Assembly (NCBI RefSeq): GCF_013285155.1
Contig: NZ_JABTEL010000007.1
Location: forward strand, 62,001 to 126,000
Source of the DNA: Winogradskyella undariae
Lineage (GTDB): Bacteria; Bacteroidota; Bacteroidia; Flavobacteriales; Flavobacteriaceae
Length of the DNA stretch: 64,000 bases
Direction: 5' to 3'
The notes under the pieces are model-generated. The model saw nothing but the letters and a program-made list of their open reading frames with translations, had not been told where the DNA came from and did not search any database. A program made the position numbers and the translations under genes. Below, one piece after another: positions 8,023 through 15,034 of this stretch. The stretch's first letter is position 1; every line of letters begins with the position of its first letter.

Positions 8023-8733
8023 TTAAATCACTATTTTACTCATTTGCTCTAATTTATGATGCTCTTTTAAGTTCATTGATCTATCAAATTCATACATGTT
8101 TAGAACTCCAGTTTGAACTTCTACAGTTGAAATTTCGGATGCTGGAATATCTAAAATTTCGGTCATTAGTGCGCGAATGGAATTACCATGGGCAGAAACC
8201 AAAACAGTTTTCCCTTTGACTAATTCTGGAACTATCGCTTCAAAATAATAGGCAACAGCTCTTTCTTTGGTTTGTTCTAGAGATTCTGTTGTAGGTAATT
8301 CTTTTTCGGTAAGCTTACTGTATTTAGAATCGAACTTCGGATAACGTTTATCATTTACAGATAGAGCAGGAGCAGAATCACTATAACCTCTTCTTACTTT
8401 CCAAAAGAGATCTTCACCTGCTTCTTTTTTCACTTCATCTTTATTTTGTCCTTGCCAAGCGCCATAATGTCTTTCGTTTAATTTCCAGCTTTTAATAAAA
8501 TCGATGTATGATATATCTGCTGTTTCCATAATTATGGACGCTGTTTTAATCGCTCTTTTTAAGTAAGACGAATAACAAATATCAATATTGATTTTTTGAT
8601 CTCTGATTAATTCACCTGCAATTTTAGCTTCTTCTAATCCTTCTGGTGCGAGGTTTACATCTGTCCATCCGGTAAATATGTTTTTCATATTCCAGACGCT
8701 TTTTCCGTGTCTGACTAATATTAATTTTCCCAT
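8023..8733 (-). CDS. gpmA: 2,3-bisphosphoglycerate-dependent phosphoglycerate mutase
   Basis: 236 residues from MGKLILVRHGKS; a start 33 bp earlier (8766) adds MKQEIPKIKLK and cannot be excluded. LVRHGKSVWN carries the phosphohistidine, LNERHYGAWQGQNK is the signature that separates the cofactor-dependent mutase from phosphatases of the same fold, and VSAHGNSIRAL holds the second active-site histidine. The enzyme interconverts 3- and 2-phosphoglycerate in glycolysis. It follows the DUF1269-like gene in one operon, so its expression should follow palindrome site D rather than a glycolytic promoter. Confidence 0.9.
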   Translation of the reverse strand: MGKLILVRHGKSVWNMKNIFTGWTDVNLAPEGLEEAKIAGELIRDQKINIDICYSSYLKRAIKTASIIMETADISYIDFIKSWKLNERHYGAWQGQNKDEVKKEAGEDLFWKVRRGYSDSAPALSVNDKRYPKFDSKYSKLTEKELPTTESLEQTKERAVAYYFEAIVPELVKGKTVLVSAHGNSIRALMTEILDIPASEISTVEVQTGVLNMYEFDRSMNLKEHHKLEQMSKIVI

Positions 8734-8771
8734 TTTTAATTTAATTTTTGGAATTTCTTGTTTCATGATTA

Positions 8772-9590
8772 TTAATCCACAATGTCTTCTCCTAGGGCAT
8801 CATGCAATTGGTATAATTTTTCTTCTTCTCTTTTAATACGTTTTCTTAATCGGTCTTTACGTGCTTTTTTATAGGTCTTAGAAATGGAATTTTCATAGTT
8901 TTCTAAACGAGATTTCAATGTATTAATACGGGCATTAGTTTTGTCTTTAATGCCATATAAAGAAGATTTTCTTTGCGCTTCTAAATCTTCAATTTTAGAT
9001 TTTCGTTTTGCTTTTAAATTTTTGATTTTAGTTGTGATGCGCTTTTTTTCTTCTGAAGTTGCTTTCTTTAAATTATCGCGTTCATCTTCAATACCTTCTT
9101 CTAAGTCTTCAATTTCTTCGTCTACAAAGTCATCGTAATCTAACCCCGCTTCGCTTCTTAAAATTTCGGAACTGTAAGGTTTTAATGCTTCGTCAATAAA
9201 ATCGGGATTGTCTTCACTGACCTCTGCAATGATAGCAATGGTGCCAACAGCCATTTGATTACTGATTTTTTTGATGAAATTATTTTCAAAATTAAAATGA
9301 CTTACATCCCAAAAAGCTCCAAAAGCGGTTCCTGTGTATAAGCCAATAATAAAACCTATTGGACCAGCAAAAGCGCCTGCAAAACCTCCAAGTGCCATGC
9401 CTGTAAATGTTCTCCAGCCTTCAATATCGGTTTGGTTGTTTAACACTTCATATTGATTGTTTTCTCTTTTACGAATTATAATGTGTTCATAGAGTGTAAT
9501 ATCTCCATATTCATCTAATTCTTTAATTTGGTGCAAAGCGTCAATCGCTTTTGCTTCTTCCTTAAAGGGAATCACGATTATATTTGCCAT
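8772..9590 (-). CDS. DUF1269-like membrane protein with long C-terminal coiled coil
   Basis: A 272-residue protein of unknown function. Residues 1-60 resemble the DUF1269 N-terminus (IIVIPFKEEAKAIDALHQIKEL). Residues 61-95 form a glycine-rich hydrophobic hairpin (GMALGGFAGAFAGPIGFIIG) of the glycine-zipper type. Residues 110-145 form a second short domain, and about 125 residues of charged heptad sequence follow, with many Lys, Arg, Glu and repeated KxKNLKAKRK-like stretches. It is first in a two-gene operon with gpmA, 5 to 38 bp apart, behind palindrome site D. A membrane-anchored scaffold in stress is possible but is not shown. Confidence 0.75.
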   Translation of the reverse strand: MANIIVIPFKEEAKAIDALHQIKELDEYGDITLYEHIIIRKRENNQYEVLNNQTDIEGWRTFTGMALGGFAGAFAGPIGFIIGLYTGTAFGAFWDVSHFNFENNFIKKISNQMAVGTIAIIAEVSEDNPDFIDEALKPYSSEILRSEAGLDYDDFVDEEIEDLEEGIEDERDNLKKATSEEKKRITTKIKNLKAKRKSKIEDLEAQRKSSLYGIKDKTNARINTLKSRLENYENSISKTYKKARKDRLRKRIKREEEKLYQLHDALGEDIVD

Positions 9591-9648
9591 GATATTTATA
9601 TTTTAAATGTTTTTGTTATGTGTGTAAATAAGTGAATTATTTAGACTT

Positions 9649-9693
9649 CAAAATTAGAGCGTTATGTAAAGAGGGGCACTGACCTGAATCAGT
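9649..9693 (-). promoter_or_regulatory. Promoter with FNR-like palindrome (site D), DUF1269-like/gpmA operon
   Basis: ACTGACCTGAATCAGT (9678-9693), identical over 16 bp to site B, lies 33 bp centre to centre from a perfect -7 box TAATTTTG (minus strand, 9649-9656). TAACTTTAACA (9710-9720) lies 24.5 bp from the palindrome centre, exactly as at site B. Confidence 0.7.
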
Positions 9694-9776
9694 ATAAGGT
9701 GTTTTATAATAACTTTAACAAAGGCATAAAATCTTGATTGTCCTTTATGAAATTAGAGTAAACTGTTTGAACTAAA

Positions 9777-9811
9777 ACGGGATCTCTTTTTATAGAAAAA
9801 AGAGATCCCGT
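9777..9811 (-). terminator. Perfect 15-bp hairpin terminator of the four-gene operon
   Basis: ACGGGATCTCTTTTT (9777-9791) and AAAAAGAGATCCCGT (9797-9811) are perfect inverted repeats with a 5-base loop, followed on the minus strand by TTTTAGTT. It lies 79 bp past the stop of the last small gene (9890). The 299-bp gap 9591-9889 otherwise holds only promoter site D. Confidence 0.85.
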
Positions 9812-9889
9812 AAACTAAACAACAATTAAAAAACCTATTTTATAAATGAGTTTATGTAGTTTTAGTAAGCGTTAAGCGGAGTTAACTAG

Positions 9890-10276
9890 CTACATGTACT
9901 GATCTAAAAACAAGAAAAAATCTTTTTTGAGTTCTGCATATATTTTTCTTTGCTTTTCTAAACACTTTCTGAATTTAATATGCTTTATGGCTAATTCTGT
10001 ATCTATGGTATTTTCGTCTATTTTACTTTGTTTGGCTATTTGCGTTTCGTGCTTTTTAATGATTTCCTCTAAATCTTCGATGACACCGCCATGAAGTGCA
10101 AATTCATTTTGATAATGTTCTAACTTTAGAACGACATCTTTGTTTGTCCAACGTGTTACAAGTTCACTTAATCTGTTGTTGAACGATTTTAATTCATCTT
10201 TCCAGAATGCAAGTTCTGTTTTCCACAATTTGTGTTCGAAGTGCATATTTGGATTGTATAAGACTTCTGTTTTCAT
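9890..10276 (-). CDS. Uncharacterised helical protein, paralogue of the operon's first gene
   Basis: 128 residues, all predicted helical and highly charged, with no signal peptide or membrane segment. The stretch LWKTELAFWKDELKSFNNRL aligns with HWKTDISFYTDDLRFLHHLI of the protein at 10931-11404, sharing W-K-T-acid-hydrophobic-x-F-x-x-D-acid-L, so the two probably come from one family. No known function is recognised. It is last in a four-gene operon behind palindrome site E and ends before a strong terminator. Confidence 0.75.
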   Translation of the reverse strand: MKTEVLYNPNMHFEHKLWKTELAFWKDELKSFNNRLSELVTRWTNKDVVLKLEHYQNEFALHGGVIEDLEEIIKKHETQIAKQSKIDENTIDTELAIKHIKFRKCLEKQRKIYAELKKDFFLFLDQYM

Positions 10277-10302
10277 AATATAATTTCTTTATAAACTAGT
10301 TC

Positions 10303-10668
10303 TCAAATTTTATTGATATCCGTTGGTGTTTCAATGAGAACGCTTTTGTCTCCACATAATAAGATAGGTTGTTTCATGATTTCAGGGTAATGACGAATCA
10401 TTTTTAACCAATCGTCGGTAGAGAAATTATGATTCTCAAATTGTTTTTTGTAAACAGGATGATCCTGATTTACCAAGTCAGAAACCTCAAGGCCTATGCG
10501 TTCTGCCAATTCTACGATTTGTAAGCCGGTGAGTTTTGTTTTTAAGATGTCTACTTTTTTTATTTTTAAACCTTCAGCTTGTGCATACGCTAAAGTTTGC
10601 TTTGCTCTTACAGAATTAGAGCTGTAAAACATAGTGATTTGTCTATTAGATGTTGCTATTTCTCCCAT
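10303..10668 (-). CDS. ArsC/Spx-family thioredoxin-fold protein lacking the catalytic cysteine
   Basis: 121 residues with the ArsC-family order: beta strand ITMFYSSNS, helix VRAKQTLAYAQ, strand LKIKKVDI, then TGLQIVELAERIGLEVSDLVNQ and DWLKMIRHYPEIMKQPILLCGDKSVLI. The last block equals the family's x-x-P-x-x-IxRPI segment, with K for R. The loop that holds the catalytic Cys in ArsC and Spx reads FYSSNSVRAK, so a serine stands in its place; the only cysteine is in LLCGDK. It should not reduce arsenate by the usual route. A structural or regulatory role is an inference. It lies inside a four-gene stress operon. Confidence 0.75.
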   Translation of the reverse strand: MGEIATSNRQITMFYSSNSVRAKQTLAYAQAEGLKIKKVDILKTKLTGLQIVELAERIGLEVSDLVNQDHPVYKKQFENHNFSTDDWLKMIRHYPEIMKQPILLCGDKSVLIETPTDINKI

Positions 10669-10672
10669 GATA

Positions 10673-10903
10673 TTAGTTTTTTAGTGTGCTTAATCTTATT
10701 TTTTCTTCCTTTAGGTAATTCTTCAATACTATTTTTAAGCTCTCTAAATATTCTTCCATAATTACTTTGTCCATATGTGGGTGTTGACTTGTAGGTATGG
10801 TTATCGGGTTTTCGTCTAATGATCTATAAAGCTCTGGATATTTAGTTTCAATATTAGAGGTAAGCTCTGTAATCTCTATTAATATACGATGTAGGTTTTT
10901 CAT
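10673..10903 (-). CDS. Small uncharacterised protein (76 aa)
   Basis: A small acidic-basic helical protein with two probable helices (HRILIEITELTSNIETKYPEL and MEEYLESLKIVLKNYLKEEK) joined by a loop, TIPTSQHPHMDK. No signal peptide, cysteine or known domain. It is second in the four-gene operon: 27 bp after the first coiled-coil gene and 4 bp before the ArsC-like gene. Close spacing and a plausible coding frame support it being real. Confidence 0.65.
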   Translation of the reverse strand: MKNLHRILIEITELTSNIETKYPELYRSLDENPITIPTSQHPHMDKVIMEEYLESLKIVLKNYLKEEKIRLSTLKN

Positions 10904-10930
10904 TGCTTTTTAGGTTTTTACAAATCGACT

Positions 10931-11404
10931 TTAACTTTGAAGTTGTGATTTTGAACTTATGTTAAATTGTTTGAGGAGTTCTTCACCTTTAACAATGTGT
11001 TCTGTGATTTTAAAAATCTCTTTTCGGTTTTCTCTAAAATCTATTACAAATTGATTTAAGTCGTCTTCTAATTGCTCGTGTTCTTTTCTAAATTCATCAG
11101 AATTATAAACCAAAGGATCACCCATTAAATCGGTGAGGTATTGCAGTTGTTTATTAACTCTATTTAATAAAGATTCAGATTGTCTATCGACTTTAAGTAA
11201 ATTCAGTTCAATTTCTTGGATGACATCAATATTCTCTTTTTTGGATATCCACAAAAAGTATTTGTCAATCAAGTGGTGTAAAAACCTTAAGTCATCGGTG
11301 TAAAACGAAATATCAGTTTTCCAATGTTCAGTAAGTATGTATAGTTTTTGCCAATCTGCTTTTTGAATATAATTATCTTTTGGTCTGTATCTAAAAGTAT
11401 TCAT
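10931..11404 (-). CDS. Uncharacterised coiled-coil protein, first gene of stress operon
   Basis: 157 residues, soluble and almost all helical. After a short N-terminal tail (YRPKDNYIQKADWQKL) comes EHWKTDISFYTDDLRFLHHLI, which matches the gene at 9890-10276, then two long amphipathic helices rich in Glu, Gln and Leu. It has no Cys and no known catalytic motif. Four-helix-bundle architecture is likely. It leads the operon ending at 9890 and is driven by the promoter with palindrome site E. Confidence 0.75.
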   Translation of the reverse strand: MNTFRYRPKDNYIQKADWQKLYILTEHWKTDISFYTDDLRFLHHLIDKYFLWISKKENIDVIQEIELNLLKVDRQSESLLNRVNKQLQYLTDLMGDPLVYNSDEFRKEHEQLEDDLNQFVIDFRENRKEIFKITEHIVKGEELLKQFNISSKSQLQS

Positions 11405-11423
11405 GATATAGTATTTTACCCTG

Positions 11424-11468
11424 TAAAAGTAGAAATGATATCTTTTATTGGAAATGACCTAGGTCAGT
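11424..11468 (-). promoter_or_regulatory. Promoter with FNR-like palindrome (site E), four-gene operon
   Basis: On the minus strand ACTGACCTAGGTCATT (11453-11468) contains the perfect palindrome TGACCTAGGTCA and lies 33 bp centre to centre from TACTTTTA (11424-11431), a one-mismatch -7 box. It occupies the 377-bp divergent gap 11405-11781 together with alginate operator O1, back to back. Confidence 0.6.
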
Positions 11469-11729
11469 CTCTAAATTTTAACTTCAGAAAATTAGATTTC
11501 CAATGTGAGTATTTATCAATTTATTGTGATTTGTACCTTAAAATTGAGCCGAAATATGTTTTAAATCAATAAAAATGCTATATAATATTGTTAGTTAGTA
11601 GGTTGTGTTTTTAAAAAGTTAAAGCAGGTAAATTCTTTTCTCTAGGCCGTTAATCTCCTATCTTTGTTAAATTACCTTCAATGTGTAGAGAATTATCTCA
11701 AATACTTTTTTTAAATAGAAAAATTATTA

Positions 11730-11759
11730 TATTTTTGGTTAACCAATCTGGTTAACCAA
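11730..11759 (+). promoter_or_regulatory. Alginate operator O1 with -7 box (lyase operon promoter)
   Basis: Two palindromes, TTGGTTAACCAA (11735-11746) and CTGGTTAACCAA (11748-11759), are repeated with a 13-bp period. A perfect -7 box TATTTTTG (11730-11737) overlaps the first, so a bound protein would block RNA polymerase. The sites resemble those of FCD-type GntR regulators such as UxuR (TTGGTATACCAA). The lyase ATG follows 22 bp later. Confidence 0.75.
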
Positions 11760-11781
11760 TTTTATTTATAATAATGCTAGC

Positions 11782-12708
11782 ATGAGGTTTAAATTTGTAT
11801 ACGCGCTCTTTTTCTTTGCCATACTTGTAGCTAATTGCTCTAAGAGTGAGGATGCTTACGAAGAATTTGTGTTTGAGTCTGTAGATAACCCTGATGATGA
11901 TAGTGGTGAGAATGATGATACAGATGGGAACTTTGCAGATATTGATTTTTCTAATTGGAAAGTAACTTTACCTGTAGATGAAAATAATAATGGAGGTCCA
12001 GATGAATATCAACCTTCATCATTAATAAATGGGCGCTATAGAACAAATAATGCTATTCAACCTTATATGTACGATGACGTAGAAGACGCATCAATAGAAT
12101 TTTACACATTTCCTAATATTTCTACAACCAACAGTTCTTATTCTAGAACAGAATTAAGAGAATTAATTAATCCATCTGATTCTAAAGAAAATTGGTCTTT
12201 ATTAGAAGGAGGAACAATTGAAGGACGTTTAAAAGTTGTTGATATTTCAGAAGACAACGAAAGTAGTAGGCAATATCACAGAACGATTGTAATGCAAATT
12301 CATGGTATCCTATCTATAGAAGATATGTCTGCGCATGGTTTTTCTTCAAACAATGGTCCTCCATTAATAAAAATGACTTGGATAGATGGTGAGTTATGGG
12401 TTTATAAAAAATCTTTAATAGACGAGTTTACAACAGGTGATGCTCTTTTAGATACATCAAGTGATACTTGGTTTGATGAAAAAATTAATATGGGTTATGT
12501 TGGTTTTGAAGCATTTGATTTTAAGATTACAGCATCAGATGCGCGATTAGAATTACAATTAAATGATGATGAGCCTGTGGTTTATCAAGATGTTAGTTTA
12601 GAAAAATGGCCTTTCGAAAATTACTTCAAAGCAGGTAATTATTTGAGCTCTACATCAGAAAGTGCTTTTTCTAAAGTAAAATATTACGAACTAAATGTTA
12701 CACACTAA
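11782..12708 (+). CDS. PL7 alginate lyase, lipoprotein
   Basis: 308 residues. The signal peptide ends in LVANCSKSED; acid residues right after the lipid-anchored cysteine suit export to the cell surface in Bacteroidetes. After an Asp-rich linker (residues 30-50) the PL7 jelly roll carries the three diagnostic motifs: SRTELREL, VMQIHGI and ENYFKAGNY. The Arg, Gln-His and Tyr in these form the active site. QIH, not QVH, is usually linked with cutting at guluronate. It would cut alginate by beta-elimination at the cell surface. First gene of the four-lyase operon; its stop overlaps a possible start of the next gene (TAATG). Confidence 0.95.
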   Translation: MRFKFVYALFFFAILVANCSKSEDAYEEFVFESVDNPDDDSGENDDTDGNFADIDFSNWKVTLPVDENNNGGPDEYQPSSLINGRYRTNNAIQPYMYDDVEDASIEFYTFPNISTTNSSYSRTELRELINPSDSKENWSLLEGGTIEGRLKVVDISEDNESSRQYHRTIVMQIHGILSIEDMSAHGFSSNNGPPLIKMTWIDGELWVYKKSLIDEFTTGDALLDTSSDTWFDEKINMGYVGFEAFDFKITASDARLELQLNDDEPVVYQDVSLEKWPFENYFKAGNYLSSTSESAFSKVKYYELNVTH

Positions 12709-12719
12709 TGATATATAAT

Positions 12720-15029
12720 ATGAAGAATTGTCTTTTATCTTTTGGGTTAATTTTATTGATGTTTTCTTGTAAAGAAGCAGATACAACAACAAAAATAAGT
12801 GCTACAATTTCTAGTGAAGAAGCACTAAAAGAAGCTATAAAAAATGCAAAGCCAGGTGATGAGTTAGTTCTTAAAAATGGAGTCTATAAAGACATTCAAA
12901 TTAAGTTTGTTGCTAATGGTGAAGAAGGTAAACCTATTACTTTAAGGGCAGAAACACCAGGAGAAGTAACTATTGAAGGTAAATCTAACTTACAGTTAGG
13001 TGGTGATTATTTGGTTGTGGAGGGGTTGTATTTTAAAAACGGATATACACCAACAAAACAAGTTATTAGGTTTAAAGTTAGCGATGAAAACGTTGCTAAT
13101 TATTCTAAAGTAACAAATTGTGTTATTGAAAACTTTACACAACCAGACAGAGATGTAAAAGATCATTGGGTAGAGTTTTGGGGTAGACACAATGAGTTAA
13201 GTAATAACTATATTACAGGGAAGTCTAACTATGGGCCAACGGTTATGGTGATGCTAAAAGGTGCAGAGCATATAAAAAACTATCACCAGATTGTAAATAA
13301 CCATTTTGGACCAAGACCAAGAAAAGGTGGCCCTCATGGAGAAACTTTACAAATAGGAGACAGCGGGACGTCTATGATGCCATCGCATGCTAATATTGAA
13401 AATAATTTATTTGACCGTTGTAATGGTGAGGTAGAAATCATTTCAAGTAAATCTAATTTTAACACCTTTAAGAATAATGTGTTTTTTGAAAGTGAAGGAT
13501 CATTAGTATTAAGACATGGTAATTTTGCAACTATAGATGGTAACATCTTTATAGGTAATGATAATTCAAAATTTATTGGTGGTGTTCGTGTTGTAAATGC
13601 AGGTCATTGGATTACTAATAACTATTTCTACAAATTAAAAGGAGAAACTTTTAGAGCTCCTATCGCTGTGATGAATGGTATTCCTAAGTCACCACAGAAT
13701 AGATATAACCAAGTTACTGATGTGGTTATGGCTTATAATTCATTTGTGGATTGTGAAACACCTTTTCAGTTTAGTGTTGGGTCTAATGTTAGTCAAAGTG
13801 AATTTTTACCAAAAACAGAAATTCGTTCTGCAAGACCAATTAGAACTACTGTTGCAAATAATGTCATATATAATGAAACTCCTTTCGATTATCCAATTGA
13901 AAATTATGATGAGGTAGATGGTGTGCTTTTTGAAAATAACTATACAAACAGTGCTAATAAAAGTGAAGTTAAACCTGAAGGATTAATTACAGCAGAATTG
14001 AAAGTTGAAAATGTTTCAGATCAATTAAAAATTGCTTCGGTTACTTCAAAAGATATGTATAATGGTTTTGATTTCGAAAATATAACTACAGATATGTTTG
14101 GAACCAAAAGAACCGTAGATAATAATAGAGTAGGTGCACTAATTAATTCTGCAAACCATAAAGATTTATATGACAGATCTAATTATGGTACAGATTGGTT
14201 TTCTACTGATAAAGTTAAAGCAGATGTGAAAACGATAGCTGTTAGTACTAATGCTGAATTTACTAAAGCGTTAGAGGACGCTAATTCTGGTGATACTATT
14301 AGTTTAAATCCTGGAGTTTATGAAATTAATAAAACAGTTTCAGTCGTTAAAAATATTACGATTACTTCTAAAGATAAAAATAACAAAGCGCAGTTAAGTT
14401 TTACGTCTAGTAATACTGCTTTTGAGATGAATCCTTATGGAATTCTTCATATTGATGATGTAGTCTTAAAAGGTACTAATTCTCAAGCAGCATTTAAAAC
14501 GTTGGATAAAAACATGAGAAGTGCTTATGGACTTTGGTTAAACAACACAGAGATCAGTAATTTTAGTAGTGTTTTAGAAGTGTCTAAAGGTTCTTTTGCA
14601 GATACAGTTTCTGTAAGAAATACAATAATTAAAGATTGTGCTAAAGGTATTGTCTTAAACAAAGAAACAAACGATAAAGGAGATTACAATAGTGAGTTTG
14701 TCTATGTTGTAGATAATACTTTTACTAATGTAGGAGAGAATGTTTTAAATTATTATCGAGGAGGTTATGATGAGTCTACAATTGGAGGGAATTTAGTTTT
14801 TACAGGAAATACAGTTACAAATTCCGGAAAAAATGATACTGAAAATATATTAATAAAAACACGAGGTATCGTTAATGTAGAATTTGCAAATAATACTTTT
14901 AAAAATAACAACGTAAAATATGTTGCTATACTATGGGGAGCAAAAGGTCAGAAACCAGTAAATAATGTTGTGCAAAACTCTGGTTTAATTGAAGTGGTTC
15001 AGAATTTAAAATTGAAGTTAGTCTATTAA
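12720..15029 (+). CDS. PL6 alginate lyase, two beta-helix domains, lipoprotein
   Basis: 769 residues from MKNCLLSFGL, chosen because it begins a proper lipoprotein signal (LMFSCKEAD); ATG at 12708, overlapping the PL7 stop, would add four residues. The first right-handed beta-helix (about 25-430) holds the PL6/chondroitinase B pair: Lys-180 in MVMLKGAEH and Arg-265 in LVLRHGNF, plus HGETLQIGDS and NGEVEIISSKS, which hold calcium-site acids. A second, smaller beta-helix domain (about 490-769) follows, as in two-domain PL6 enzymes. It would cleave alginate, often at mannuronate-guluronate junctions. It lies inside the lyase operon. Confidence 0.92.
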   Translation: MKNCLLSFGLILLMFSCKEADTTTKISATISSEEALKEAIKNAKPGDELVLKNGVYKDIQIKFVANGEEGKPITLRAETPGEVTIEGKSNLQLGGDYLVVEGLYFKNGYTPTKQVIRFKVSDENVANYSKVTNCVIENFTQPDRDVKDHWVEFWGRHNELSNNYITGKSNYGPTVMVMLKGAEHIKNYHQIVNNHFGPRPRKGGPHGETLQIGDSGTSMMPSHANIENNLFDRCNGEVEIISSKSNFNTFKNNVFFESEGSLVLRHGNFATIDGNIFIGNDNSKFIGGVRVVNAGHWITNNYFYKLKGETFRAPIAVMNGIPKSPQNRYNQVTDVVMAYNSFVDCETPFQFSVGSNVSQSEFLPKTEIRSARPIRTTVANNVIYNETPFDYPIENYDEVDGVLFENNYTNSANKSEVKPEGLITAELKVENVSDQLKIASVTSKDMYNGFDFENITTDMFGTKRTVDNNRVGALINSANHKDLYDRSNYGTDWFSTDKVKADVKTIAVSTNAEFTKALEDANSGDTISLNPGVYEINKTVSVVKNITITSKDKNNKAQLSFTSSNTAFEMNPYGILHIDDVVLKGTNSQAAFKTLDKNMRSAYGLWLNNTEISNFSSVLEVSKGSFADTVSVRNTIIKDCAKGIVLNKETNDKGDYNSEFVYVVDNTFTNVGENVLNYYRGGYDESTIGGNLVFTGNTVTNSGKNDTENILIKTRGIVNVEFANNTFKNNNVKYVAILWGAKGQKPVNNVVQNSGLIEVVQNLKLKLVY

Positions 15030-15034
15030 TTAAT

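Noticed and set aside
9890-11404. A toxin-antitoxin system made by the small genes
   Set aside because: Four co-directional genes with two paralogues and an ArsC fold, no toxin motif, no antitoxin DNA-binding domain.
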